Positions 43,664-52,993 of a stretch of DNA of 64,000 bases are shown here, piece by piece. Origin of the DNA: Chryseobacterium oryzae (lineage in GTDB: Bacteria; Bacteroidota; Bacteroidia; Flavobacteriales; Weeksellaceae); assembly GCF_022811665.1 (NCBI RefSeq), contig NZ_CP094529.1, positions 2,542,001 to 2,606,000 on the forward strand, given 5' to 3'. The translations under genes were made by a program, and so were the position numbers. Under the pieces are notes generated by a model. That model did not search any database, was not told where the DNA came from, and saw only the letters and a list, made by a program, of their open reading frames with translations. Position 1 is the first letter of the stretch. Each line of letters starts with the position of its first letter.

Positions 43664-45418
43664 ATGTTTCGATCGCACACAAACGGAGAATTGTCTCTCA
43701 AAAATCTTAATGAAGAAGTTACACTTTCAGGATGGGTACAAACCATTCGTGATAAAGGTTTTATGATTTGGATAGATCTTCGGGATCGTTACGGTATTAC
43801 TCAGCTGGTTTTCGACCAAGACCGTTCTACTGCGGAGCTGATGGAAAATGCCAAAAAACTGGGACGCGAATTTGTCATTCAGGTTACAGGAAAAGTAATA
43901 GAAAGAGTAAGCAAAAACCCTAATATTCCAACAGGTGAAATTGAAATTTTGGTAGAAAAGCTTACTGTTTTAAACGAATCTCAACTGCCACCTTTTACCA
44001 TAGAAGATGAAACTGATGGCGGCGAAGAGCTGAGAATGAAGTATCGTTATTTGGACATCAGAAGAAATCCGGTAAAAGATAAACTGATTTTCCGCCACAA
44101 AATGGCTCAAAAAGTAAGAAATTATCTGTCTGACAACGGCTTCATAGAGGTTGAAACCCCGGTTTTAATTAAATCTACGCCGGAAGGAGCCAGAGATTTT
44201 GTGGTTCCAAGCAGAATGAATCCGGGACAGTTTTACGCTTTACCCCAATCTCCGCAAACTTTCAAACAATTGTTGATGGTGGGCGGAATGGATAAATATT
44301 TTCAAATTGTAAAATGTTTCCGTGATGAAGATTTACGTGCCGACAGACAGCCGGAATTTACACAAATCGACTGCGAAATGGCTTTTGTTGAGCAGGAAGA
44401 TGTAATGAATGTTTTTGAAGGAATGACTAAAACTTTGTTAAAAGACATCACCGGTCAGGAATTTGGAGATTTCCCTAGAATGACATTTGCAGATGCAATG
44501 CAAAAATACGGAAACGATAAGCCGGACATCCGTTTCGGAATGGAATTCGTGGAACTGAATGACTTAGTAAAAGGAAAAGATTTCAAAATATTCGATGAAG
44601 CCGAATTGGTTGTAGGAATTACTGTTGAAGGGTGTGCAGATTATACCAGAAAACAAATTGATGAACTTGTAGACTGGGTAAAAAGACCACAAATAGGAGC
44701 ATCGGGAATGGTTTGGGTAAAATTCCAGAATGATGGTATAAAAACTTCATCAGTAAATAAATTTTACAACGAGGAAGATTTAGCAAAAATCATCGAAAAA
44801 TTCGGAGCGAAAGAAGGCGATTTAATGTTGATTCTTTCCGGAAACGAAAATAAAGTAAGAGCTCAGCTTTCAGCATTAAGAATGGAGCTTGGTAACCGTT
44901 TAGGACTGAGAAAAGGCGATGTTTTCGCACCTCTTTGGGTAGTAGATTTCCCTTTATTGGAATTTGATGAAGAAAGCGGACGTTACCACGCAATGCACCA
45001 CCCTTTCACTTCTTCAAAACCAGAAGATATTCATTTATTGGAAACAGATCCCGGAAAAGCTAGAGCCAATGCTTACGATATGGTCTTAAACGGGAACGAA
45101 ATTGGTGGAGGTTCTATCAGAATTTTCGATAAAGATCTTCAATCTAAAATGTTCGATCTGTTAGGTTTTTCAAAAGAAGAGGCAGAAGCACAATTCGGAT
45201 TTTTGATGAATGCCTTTAAATACGGAGCTCCGCCTCACGGTGGTTTGGCTTTCGGGTTTGACCGTTTAGTAGCTATCCTAGATGGCAATGAGGTAATTAG
45301 AGATTACATAGCCTTCCCTAAAAATAATTCAGGACGCGATGTAATGATTGATGCTCCGGCAGAAATTGCAAATGAACAGCTTGATGAATTAGAATTGAAA
45401 TTAAATTTAAAAGCATAA
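43664..45418 (+). CDS. aspS: Aspartyl-tRNA synthetase
   Basis: The 584-residue class II synthetase starts with an OB-fold anticodon-binding domain ([19 protein letters not shown]). Motif 1 lies around [20 protein letters not shown], motif 2 at [18 protein letters not shown], and motif 3 at [18 protein letters not shown]. An inserted GAD-type domain (residues ~290-420) marks the bacterial type. It charges tRNA-Asp in the cytoplasm. The length is the usual bacterial value. It has its own promoter and a terminator 6 bases after the stop. Confidence 0.98.
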   Translation: MFRSHTNGELSLKNLNEEVTLSGWVQTIRDKGFMIWIDLRDRYGITQLVFDQDRSTAELMENAKKLGREFVIQVTGKVIERVSKNPNIPTGEIEILVEKLTVLNESQLPPFTIEDETDGGEELRMKYRYLDIRRNPVKDKLIFRHKMAQKVRNYLSDNGFIEVETPVLIKSTPEGARDFVVPSRMNPGQFYALPQSPQTFKQLLMVGGMDKYFQIVKCFRDEDLRADRQPEFTQIDCEMAFVEQEDVMNVFEGMTKTLLKDITGQEFGDFPRMTFADAMQKYGNDKPDIRFGMEFVELNDLVKGKDFKIFDEAELVVGITVEGCADYTRKQIDELVDWVKRPQIGASGMVWVKFQNDGIKTSSVNKFYNEEDLAKIIEKFGAKEGDLMLILSGNENKVRAQLSALRMELGNRLGLRKGDVFAPLWVVDFPLLEFDEESGRYHAMHHPFTSSKPEDIHLLETDPGKARANAYDMVLNGNEIGGGSIRIFDKDLQSKMFDLLGFSKEEAEAQFGFLMNAFKYGAPPHGGLAFGFDRLVAILDGNEVIRDYIAFPKNNSGRDVMIDAPAEIANEQLDELELKLNLKA

Positions 45419-45424
45419 ATTAGA

Positions 45425-45450
45425 AGCGGAGATTTTTCTCTGCTTTTTTA
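45425..45450 (+). terminator. Terminator of aspS
   Basis: AGCGGAGA pairs with TCTCTGCT (one G-T wobble) around a T loop and continues into six Ts. Confidence 0.7.
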
Positions 45451-45459
45451 ATTATCAAA

Positions 45460-46527
45460 ATGAAAAAACTAATATCAAAATTTAATTATCTCTTCATTTT
45501 TATCGGCTTTTTCGGTGTTGCACAGACTGATATTTACGGAAATGAAAAACTAAAAGGAAAAATAAAAACTGTAGAATCTTTCGTCATCGAATATGGCAAT
45601 AAAGAAAAACCAGTATTTTTTCAAAATTTCGATACAATGGGAAGACCTCTTATTGTAAAAAAATACAATGATGGGTATTTGAGAAGTGAAGAGCGAAATG
45701 AGTATAAGTCCAATCAAATTATCACCACACTCTGCGAATCTTGTGGTAATGATTTTGATCGTTATTTTTCTAAATTTTCTATCAAAGAAAATGAAAAATA
45801 CCCCGATTCAGGCTTTTTAACAAATGATCCCTCAGTAAGACAGAAAATCTATAAAACAGTAGATAAGTCAGGAAATATTATTTCTGAGAAATACTATACA
45901 GTAAATGGATATCTCACTTCTACAATAAAATCTTCATATAATCCTAAATCTAAAATTATTTCAAGCGACAGTTACGATGATGAAAACAAATTGTATTCTA
46001 GTAATAAATATCTTTATAACAAAAGTAATTTTCTAACGGAAGAAATTAATAAAAATGAAAACATTCCAGAATCTAAGAAAAGCTATTTCTACGATCATCT
46101 AGGAAGAATGATACTTGAAAAACAAAACTACAATAATACCATCTACGAAACCTCTTTCGAATATATAAAAGTAAAAGACACAACTAAAATTTTAAGATAT
46201 TCTACCAATTCTAAAGGTGAAAAAAGACTTTTCGAAATTGAATTATCCTACCCTACTCTAAAAGGAGAAACCAAAGAAAAGCAAAATATATCCAATAATA
46301 AAGTGGTATATAAAACGGTCTTTCAGTACGATCTCTCTAAAAATCTTAACTCCCAGAAATATTATAACGATAAAAACGAACTGATAAGAGAATCTTATTA
46401 CACATATGATAAATATGGTAATTGGACTGAAATAAACATCTCCGAGACCGTAAATGTTATAGTTAATAATACTGTGAATAAAGAAATTCAAAAAAAACAA
46501 TATATTCGGCGACTTCAATATTATTAA
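45460..46527 (+). CDS. Exported YD/MORN-like repeat protein, function unknown
   Basis: A 355-residue protein with a signal peptide (residues ~1-21, ending GVAQ). The mature part has short beta-repeat units such as YDDENKLYSSNKYLYNK, FYDHLGRMILEKQNY and YYTYDKYGNWTEI, each with an aromatic-Asp-x-x-Gly/Asn core like loosely conserved YD or MORN repeats. Two cysteines lie in CESCGNDF. No T9SS sorting domain is present, so it is probably periplasmic or surface-associated by other means. It starts 10 bases after the aspS terminator without a visible promoter. Similar proteins are common and uncharacterised in Chryseobacterium. Confidence 0.7.
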   Translation: MKKLISKFNYLFIFIGFFGVAQTDIYGNEKLKGKIKTVESFVIEYGNKEKPVFFQNFDTMGRPLIVKKYNDGYLRSEERNEYKSNQIITTLCESCGNDFDRYFSKFSIKENEKYPDSGFLTNDPSVRQKIYKTVDKSGNIISEKYYTVNGYLTSTIKSSYNPKSKIISSDSYDDENKLYSSNKYLYNKSNFLTEEINKNENIPESKKSYFYDHLGRMILEKQNYNNTIYETSFEYIKVKDTTKILRYSTNSKGEKRLFEIELSYPTLKGETKEKQNISNNKVVYKTVFQYDLSKNLNSQKYYNDKNELIRESYYTYDKYGNWTEINISETVNVIVNNTVNKEIQKKQYIRRLQYY

Positions 46528-46647
46528 AGATTCAGAAATCTCTATTTGCGATCATTAAATCTCTGTTTTCTGCTATAGAGATACCACATACAATTCAATA
46601 TTTTTTGTCGGCATAATCATTGTACACTTTACGGAAATCAAATTACA

Positions 46648-47433
46648 ATGAAAGCAATCTGGAACGGTGCCATCGGCTTTGGGTTAGTTAATATCCCCAT
46701 AAAAATTTATTCTGCTACCGAAACCAGCAAACTGGACTTGGATATGCTAGATAAGTCAGATTTTTCGAACATCAGATTCAAAAGAGTAAACGAAAAAACA
46801 GGAAAAGAAGTAAAGTGGGCAAATATTGTAAAAGGCTATCTGATGGACGACAAATACATCGTTCTTGAAGATGAAGATTACGAAGCAGCAAGTCCCGAAA
46901 AGTCTAAAATTCTTTCTATTGAACATTTTGTAAAAGAATCTGAAGTAGATTCTGTTTACTTTGAAACCCCCTATTTTCTTGAGCCTCAGAAAAATGGCGA
47001 AAACGCTTACCGTCTTCTCATAAAAGCTCTTCAGCAGACTAAAATGGTTGGTATCGGAACTTTTATCCTTCGGGAAAGTGAAGCGATTGGGCTAATCAGA
47101 CCTTATAATGACGATGTTTTGGTGTTGAACAAATTGCGCTTTGCAGAAGAAATTCGGGATTATAAGGATTTGAAAATTCCTGCCAAAAAAGTTCCAAAGC
47201 CGGCAGAACTCAAGATGGCAAAAAATTTAATTGAACAGTTATCTGAAAAATTTGATCCTACCATCTATAAAAACACTTATTCTGCTGAACTCCTGAAAAT
47301 TATCAAGAAAAAAGCAAAAGGAAAATCGGTGAAAATTAAAAAATCTGAACCGACTAAACAAGGAAAAGTAATTGATTTAATGGCTCAGCTTAAAGCCAGT
47401 TTGAAAGGTTCTCAATCTAAAAACGCTTCTTAA
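46648..47433 (+). CDS. ku: Bacterial Ku protein (non-homologous end joining)
   Basis: The 261-residue product is a single Ku-core protein. Characteristic blocks are the N-terminal AIWNGAIGFGLVNIPIKIYSA, then LDMLDKSDFSNIRFKRVNEKTGKEV, DDKYIVLEDEDYEAASPEKS, and YFETPYFLEPQKNGENAYRLL, with MVGIGTFILRESEAIGLIRP. A basic C-terminal tail follows (KKKAKGKSVKIKKSEPTKQG), which in other Ku proteins contacts DNA or LigD. The homodimer encircles broken DNA ends. It lies 2 bases upstream of the ligD N-terminal frame, so the two form an operon. Confidence 0.97.
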   Translation: MKAIWNGAIGFGLVNIPIKIYSATETSKLDLDMLDKSDFSNIRFKRVNEKTGKEVKWANIVKGYLMDDKYIVLEDEDYEAASPEKSKILSIEHFVKESEVDSVYFETPYFLEPQKNGENAYRLLIKALQQTKMVGIGTFILRESEAIGLIRPYNDDVLVLNKLRFAEEIRDYKDLKIPAKKVPKPAELKMAKNLIEQLSEKFDPTIYKNTYSAELLKIIKKKAKGKSVKIKKSEPTKQGKVIDLMAQLKASLKGSQSKNAS

Positions 47434-47435
47434 CT

Positions 47436-49981
47436 ATGGCTTTACAGGACTACAATAAAAAAAGAAAGTTTGATGAAACTTCAGAACCGAAAGGAGCGAC
47501 AAAAAAAAGTAAAAGTAAACTGATTTTTGTTGTACAGAGACATGCTGCAAGCAGACTTCATTATGATTTTCGTCTGGAAATGGATGGGGTTTTAAAAAGC
47601 TGGGCTGTCCCGAAAGGACCATCTTTAAATCCTGAAGATAAACGCTTGGCAATGATGGTGGAAGATCATCCTTATGACTACAAAGATTTTGAAGGAAATA
47701 TACCTGAAGGCAATTACGGAGCCGGTCAGGTAGAAATATGGGATAGCGGAACCTATGAACCTTTAGATGAAACTTCAAAACTTTCTGATGAAAAAGAACT
47801 TCTGAAAGAGTTAAAATCCGGATCTCTGAAATTTACACTTTATGGGAAAAAATTAAAAGGAGAATTTGCATTGGTAAAGATGAAAAATACCGAAAATAAT
47901 GCATGGCTACTCATTAAACATAAAGATAAATTTGCCAAAGAAGAATATGATGCTGAAGAAAATGTTGCGAAAAATTCAACAGTTTCAAAGTTTTTAGAGG
48001 AAAAAAAAAGCCCAAAAAACGTCAAAAAGAAACCGTAAATACGGAGGCAAAACCAAAATTTAAAAGATTTAATTCTTTAGTAGACGAAAAAAAGATTGAA
48101 AGTTTTATTAAGCCGATGCTTGCAAAAGCACAAGCGGAAGCGTTTGATAATAAAGGCTGGATTTTCGAAATAAAATGGGACGGATATCGTGCTATTGCCG
48201 ATCTCAGTAAGAAAGAACCTTTATTTTATTCACGAAACGGGATTTCATTTCTGTCAAAATTCAGTAAAGTTGCGGAAGATTTTCAAAATCAAAAACATAA
48301 AATGATTGTTGATGGCGAAATTGTTGCCTATGACGAAAATGGCAAGCCCAACTTTCAGCTCTTACAGCAAATTGGTGATAACCCCAATTTAGCTTTAACT
48401 TATCAGGTATTTGATCTGCTTTGGCTAAACGGTCATTCTACCGAAGAGCTACCTCTCATCCACCGAAAAAAACTTTTAAGAGAGGCTCTCACAGAAACTG
48501 ATTTGATTAAATATTGTGATCATATTCCGGAAAAAGGAATTGCTTTTTTTAATCAGATGAGAAAGATGAATCTTGAAGGGATGATTGCCAAAAAATCTGA
48601 TAGTCATTATACTGAAAACAGCCGAAGTGCCGATTGGCTGAAAATAAAATTCACCAATACCGAAGAAGCTGTAATCTGTGGTTTTACAGAGCCGAGAGGT
48701 TCAAGAAAAAAGTTTGGAGCATTGATATTAGGTAAATTTATTAATGAAAAACTGATGTATGCGGGGCACACCGGGACAGGATTTAATGCTGAGCTCCTGA
48801 AAGAAATTCATCACAAAATTGAAAAAATAGAAGTAAAACATTCACCTTTTGAAATTGCTCCGAAAACCAATATGCCGGTTACATGGGTGATTCCAAAAAT
48901 AATATGTGAGGTGAAATTTTCTGAAATTACGAAAGACGGTATATTTCGCCATCCTGTTTTTGTCACACTACGAGAAGACAAAACCATTGAAGATCTCAAA
49001 AACGATTCACTAAAAAAAAATCATAAGATGCCTAAGGAAAAAACCATAAAAAACTCTGAAAATCAAAATGAGACGCAAATTTTACTTAATCGTCATACCA
49101 TAAAACTTACTAATCAGAATAAAATTTATTTCCCTAAAGATAATATCACAAAAGGTGAAATTATAGAGTATTATCAGTCGGTTTCAGAATACATTCTTCC
49201 ACATTTGAAAAACCGCCCGCTTTCTCTCAACCGTTTTCCCAACGGAATTGAAGAATCCGGATTTTACCAAAAAGACATTGGAGATTCTTTCCCAGAATGG
49301 ATTAAAACAACAAAAGTTTATTCTGATTCTACTGAAAAGTATATTGATTATGCAGTTTGTAATAACAAAGCAACACTAGCGTTTCTGAATAATTTAGGAT
49401 GTATTGATTTTAATCCGTGGAATTCTTCTTTACCTCAATTGGATCATCCTGATTTTTTGGTTTTAGATTTAGATCCTTCTGAAAAAAATACATTTGATGA
49501 AGTAATAGAAACGGCTTTACAGGTAAATGAAATTTTAAAATCTATTAAAATTAAAGGATACTGTAAAACTTCGGGAAGTACAGGAATGCATGTTTACATT
49601 CCGATGGGAAGAAAATATGATTTCGATCAGGTGAAAGATTTCGCTCATATTCTTATGAAGAAAGTACATGAAAATCTACCAAAAATTACCACTTTAGAAA
49701 GAAGTTTACAAAAACGTGACAATAAAAAAATCTATTTAGATTATCTTCAAAACCGCTCCGGGCAGACTTTGGCAAGTGTTTACAGCATTCGCCCGAAAGA
49801 AGGTGCTCCAGTTTCGATGCCTTTAGAATGGGATGAATTACAAAAAGGACTGAAAATTACAGATTTTAATATTTATAATTCGTTAGACAGAATTAAAGAA
49901 AAAGGAGATTTATTCAAACCGGTTTTGGGGAAAGGAATTGATATGGTAAATGCTTTAGAAGAATTGGAAAATAACAATTAA
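47436..49981 (+). pseudogene. ligD: ligD, multifunctional NHEJ ligase, frame broken at an A9 run
   Basis: Two frames together encode a PE-LIG-POL LigD. Frame 1 (47436-48038, 200 residues) is the 3'-phosphoesterase domain, FVVQRHAASRLHYDFRLEMD and WAVPKGPS. Frame 2, open from before the A9 run to 49981, holds the ATP-dependent ligase (catalytic Lys in FEIKWDGYRAI, then IVDGEIVAYDE, and MNLEGMIAKK) and the polymerase/primase domain (ILLNRHTIKLTNQNKIYFPK, catalytic LDLDPS). The frames meet at nine A's, 48001-48009. One extra A would fuse them as ...EEKKKPKKRQKET..., giving about 848 residues, a normal length. It may be a sequencing indel, a real mutation, or a slippage site. An internal ATG at 48116 would drop ~37 residues ahead of the ligase lysine. 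Confidence 0.85.
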
Positions 49982-49996
49982 TTCTTAAACTAAAAG

Positions 49997-50659
49997 TTAT
50001 TTATCGTTGTATACTTCGTAATGCAATGGAACTTTATTTGAAAATATCTGTCCCACAAAAATTGAATCCTTATTATTTTTCTCTCTAATAGGTTGATAAT
50101 ATTTTCCAATAATATCTTTCGGAATCTGTACACTCATTTGAAAGTAATATTCAGATTTATTTTTTAAATATATAAATCTACTTTTATAACTTGGAAAATT
50201 TACTTTTGTTAAAAAAAATTTTTCCTCACCAGGCTTTAACTTTATAACATTTTTGCTAATTCGGAATGCAATTTCCAAATCTTCATCACTAAATAATTGA
50301 GAAAATGATTTTTCAAATCTTCTAAAATCTATATGAGTATGATCTAAATCAAATTTATTTTGTCCATTATGAAATGCTTGATCACTTTTTAATAAAATAT
50401 TTTTTTCAAAAATATAGTAATCAGGAAGTCCTAAGAACCGTGGTTCGACAAAGTTGTATCCATCCTCATTGAATTCATCAGAATCTAATATAATTAGGTA
50501 ATTTTTATCTGAAACATTTTTAAGTGTGTAAACGATATTATTGTCATCGAATATTGAGACCTTTTTAATCGTATCATTAATTATTTTAAGTTCTAAATCG
50601 TTTTGCGCCAAACAAATATTAAAAACTAAAATTGCAAAAAAAATATAGGTGTATTTCAT
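49997..50659 (-). CDS. Exported protein of unknown function, 220 residues
   Basis: The first 18 residues form a signal peptide (MKYTYIFFAILVFNICLA, cut before QND). The mature part has alternating polar and aromatic beta strands (YTLKNVSDKNYLIILDSDEF, then FFLTKVNFPSYKSRFIYLKNK), suggesting an immunoglobulin-like beta sandwich; strand-rich proteins of this sort act in the periplasm. No lipobox, membrane segment or sorting domain is visible. I do not recognise the family. It lies 15 bases downstream of the GNAT gene on the same strand and may be cotranscribed with it. Confidence 0.7.
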   Translation of the reverse strand: MKYTYIFFAILVFNICLAQNDLELKIINDTIKKVSIFDDNNIVYTLKNVSDKNYLIILDSDEFNEDGYNFVEPRFLGLPDYYIFEKNILLKSDQAFHNGQNKFDLDHTHIDFRRFEKSFSQLFSDEDLEIAFRISKNVIKLKPGEEKFFLTKVNFPSYKSRFIYLKNKSEYYFQMSVQIPKDIIGKYYQPIREKNNKDSIFVGQIFSNKVPLHYEVYNDK

Positions 50660-50674
50660 AATTTAGTTTTGTGA

Positions 50675-51169
50675 TTACAAATTTTTCTCCATCAGAAAAT
50701 CATCCATCACATAGCCGTTTCCAATATCAAAAACACCTTCTCCGTAAACCTGATAACCTTGCGATTCGTAAAATTTTAATGCTGAATTATACTTATTTAC
50801 ATTTAAAATAATTCTGTTATCTCCGTTTTCTTTTACTTTTTCAGTTAAAAATTCAAGTGTTTTTTTGCCTAAACCTTTACCTTTACTCTCGGGAACAAGA
50901 TAGATGCGGTGGAGTTTTGTAGTATTTTCTTCGTAATGATCTTCAAAACCGATAAAACCGGCATCATTCAAATCATCATCAATAACTAAAAAATAATGAT
51001 AATTAGGATGTTGAAAATGGCTCTGTAATTCTTGTTCAGAATACATTTCATTAAGCATATAATCCAGCTGACTGGCTGAAATGATTTCCGAATACGTACT
51101 TTCCCAGGATCTTCTTGCCAAATCCTGAATTTTCTCAATATCCTGTTCTGTTGCTTTGATTAGTTTCAT
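50675..51169 (-). CDS. GNAT family N-acetyltransferase
   Basis: A 164-residue acetyl-CoA-dependent transferase of the GNAT superfamily. The acetyl-CoA-binding motif A is LHRIYLVPESKGKGLGKKTL (the Q/R-x-x-G-x-G/A part is S-K-G-K-G-L-G), and motif B is seen in NRIILNVNKYNSALKFYESQGYQV, with the typical N-x-x-A-x-x-F-Y. The domain fills the protein. The acceptor is unknown. It starts 86 bases downstream of dapA on the same strand, with a terminator in between. Confidence 0.93.
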   Translation of the reverse strand: MKLIKATEQDIEKIQDLARRSWESTYSEIISASQLDYMLNEMYSEQELQSHFQHPNYHYFLVIDDDLNDAGFIGFEDHYEENTTKLHRIYLVPESKGKGLGKKTLEFLTEKVKENGDNRIILNVNKYNSALKFYESQGYQVYGEGVFDIGNGYVMDDFLMEKNL

Positions 51170-51200
51170 ATTTGATTAATTTTTCAGAGGATAAAGACTA

Positions 51201-51231
51201 AAAAAGTGAAAAGCATTATACTCTTCACTTT
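51201..51231 (-). terminator. Terminator of dapA
   Basis: AAAGTGAA pairs with TTCACTTT (the stem extends past one bulge); on the minus strand it runs into six Ts. It lies 25 bases beyond the dapA stop. Confidence 0.65.
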
Positions 51232-51255
51232 AATTTTATTGATGAAATGATTTTT

Positions 51256-52128
51256 TTAAATCTTAGCCATTTCATTTTTAATTTTTACATAAAGTCCTTC
51301 TGAAGCCGGAACTAAAGGAAGTCTCAGGTAATTTTTAATGAGTCCTTTTTCAGCCAAAACAACTTTCACACCGCAAGGATTTCCTTCAGCGAAAATAAGT
51401 CGGGTAATTTCTACCAATTTGTTATGAATTTCATAAGCTTGGTCCACTTTTTTTTCTAAAGCCAATTGAACCATTGTAGAAAATTCTTTAGGGTACGCCT
51501 GCCCGATCACAGAAATAACCCCTGCTCCACCTGCTAAAGTTACGGGAAGTGTAAATTCATCATCTCCGGAAACCAGATTGAAGCCTTCAGGCTTTTTTCT
51601 CAGAATATCAAAATACTGAAGAATATTTGGTGCCGCTTCTTTAATCAGGAATAAATTAGGGAATTCTTTTGCCAAACGTAAAGTGGTTTCTGCTTCCAAA
51701 TTCTGTCCGGTTCTTGACGGAACGTTATAAATGATAATATTTTTTCCTGTAGAAGCTAAAGCTTTATAATGCTGATAAAGCCCTTCCTGATTTGGTTTGT
51801 TGTAGTATGGGGAAACCGACAATACCGCCGTAAAATCTGAAAGATCCGTCTCTTCGATCTGTTTTTTAACTTCAAGCGTATTATTTCCGCCAATTCCTAA
51901 AACCAACGGAAGACGTTTACTATTAACCTTAATGATATGATCTGTTACCTGTTTTTTCTCCTCTACTGAAAGCGTTGCCGCCTCTGCTGTAGTTCCCAAA
52001 ACAACCAAAAAGTTGGTTCCGTTATCGATATTGTACTCCACAAGTTTGGTTAAACTGTCGAAATCTACCGATAAATCTTCATTAAAGGGTGTTACCAAAG
52101 CAACACCTACACCTTTTAAAATGCTCAT
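51256..52128 (-). CDS. dapA: 4-hydroxy-tetrahydrodipicolinate synthase
   Basis: The 290-residue barrel enzyme condenses pyruvate with aspartate semialdehyde in lysine and diaminopimelate synthesis. Recognisable blocks: GTTAEAATLSVEEK near residue 45 with the conserved Thr-Thr, LPLVLGIGGNNT, SVSPYYNKPNQEGLYQHY with the catalytic Tyr region, IIYNVPSRTGQNLE, and LIKEAAPN with the Schiff-base lysine. GDDEFTLPVTLAGGAGVISV follows. All active-site residues seem intact, so a related aldolase such as N-acetylneuraminate lyase is unlikely. A TAnnTTTG box lies upstream, divergent from the 5'-nucleotidase gene. Confidence 0.96.
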   Translation of the reverse strand: MSILKGVGVALVTPFNEDLSVDFDSLTKLVEYNIDNGTNFLVVLGTTAEAATLSVEEKKQVTDHIIKVNSKRLPLVLGIGGNNTLEVKKQIEETDLSDFTAVLSVSPYYNKPNQEGLYQHYKALASTGKNIIIYNVPSRTGQNLEAETTLRLAKEFPNLFLIKEAAPNILQYFDILRKKPEGFNLVSGDDEFTLPVTLAGGAGVISVIGQAYPKEFSTMVQLALEKKVDQAYEIHNKLVEITRLIFAEGNPCGVKVVLAEKGLIKNYLRLPLVPASEGLYVKIKNEMAKI

Positions 52129-52149
52129 CTGTTAAAAAATTATTATTGC

Positions 52150-52157
52150 CAAATTTA
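52150..52157 (-). promoter_or_regulatory. -7 box of dapA
   Basis: On the minus strand TAAATTTG fits TAnnTTTG and lies 21 bases before the dapA start. No TTG at the -33 position. Confidence 0.45.
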
Positions 52158-52211
52158 AACATTTCAGCTAAGAATTTATAATAATTAATGAGGTTTTATT
52201 CTACATATAAT

Positions 52212-52219
52212 TATATTTG
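52212..52219 (+). promoter_or_regulatory. -7 box of the split 5'-nucleotidase operon
   Basis: TATATTTG, exact TAnnTTTG, 18 bases before ATG 52238. The last three bases could be read as an in-frame TTG start (52217), which must be wrong if this promoter is used. Confidence 0.65.
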
Positions 52220-52237
52220 CATATACTAAAAGACATT

Positions 52238-52993
52238 ATGCAGAATAAACTTTTGTTGCTTGGGATTGCGTTGGTTTCACTTACAGCATGCAAAACGACC
52301 TCGTCGCAGCTAGTTCATGTTGAAACTCAAAAAAACATTTCCATTAATAATGAGCTGAAGAGCGATGAAGAACTTGCCAAATTTATAGAGCCCTACACCC
52401 TGAAGCTTAATAAAGAGATGAACCAAAAAATCTCTCATACACAGGTTAATCTCACTAAGGAAGGCGATAATAGCAATTTGGGAAATCTTCTAGCAGATTA
52501 CACTTTCGACGGAGCTGATAAATGGGCAAAAACCAATCTCGGACGTACTATAGATGCCGCTCTCATCAACATTGGAGGGATCCGTACCACGATTGGAAAA
52601 GGAGATATTCTTCTGAAAAATGTTTATGAAGTAATGCCTTTTGAAAATGAGGTAATCATTGTTAAATTTAAAGGTTCAGATTTAATGGGGCTTTTTGAGT
52701 ATTATGCCAAATACCAAAAGAATAATCCTGTTTCGCATTTATATATAGAAACAAACCAAGGATCGGTTTCTAAAGCTTTGATTAATGGAAAAACGATAAA
52801 TCCGGATCAGGACTATTATGTTGCCACTTCAGACTATTTGGCTTTGGGAGGCGATAATATGAAGTTTTTCAGCAAAGGAGAAATGATCCCTACAGGAATA
52901 AAACTGAGAGATTTGTTTATTGAATATTTCAAAAACAATACAGACATCAATCCTAACGAAGAGATTCGTTTACACTTTATTGATAAAAAATAA
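52238..52993 (+). CDS. 5'-nucleotidase C-terminal-domain lipoprotein
   Basis: From ATG 52238 the product has 251 residues with a lipoprotein signal MQNKLLLLGIALVSLTAC. The mature part matches the substrate-binding C-terminal domain of UshA-like 5'-nucleotidases: NLLADYTFDGADKWAK, ALINIGGIRTTIGKGDI, NVYEVMPFENEVIIVKFKG, and YYVATSDYLALGGDNM. The metal-binding catalytic domain is not here but in the next gene, which begins in the overlapping TAATG. The two products probably assemble on the periplasmic side into a nucleotide-salvage enzyme. The order, C-terminal domain first, is opposite to the fused proteins. Confidence 0.9.
   Translation: MQNKLLLLGIALVSLTACKTTSSQLVHVETQKNISINNELKSDEELAKFIEPYTLKLNKEMNQKISHTQVNLTKEGDNSNLGNLLADYTFDGADKWAKTNLGRTIDAALINIGGIRTTIGKGDILLKNVYEVMPFENEVIIVKFKGSDLMGLFEYYAKYQKNNPVSHLYIETNQGSVSKALINGKTINPDQDYYVATSDYLALGGDNMKFFSKGEMIPTGIKLRDLFIEYFKNNTDINPNEEIRLHFIDKK

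Noticed and set aside
47434-47778. 114-codon frame antisense to ligD
   Set aside because: It mirrors the strongly conserved PE domain on the other strand and shows no protein-like features.
48033-48044. CCGTAAATACGG hairpin as a frameshift stimulator
   Set aside because: It is a 5-bp stem 23 bases from the A9 run; real stimulators are usually stronger and 5-9 bases away.
52217-52237. TTG start seven codons ahead of the 5'-nucleotidase lipoprotein
   Set aside because: The TTG is part of the TATATTTG promoter box; the ATG at 52238 gives a proper lipoprotein signal.
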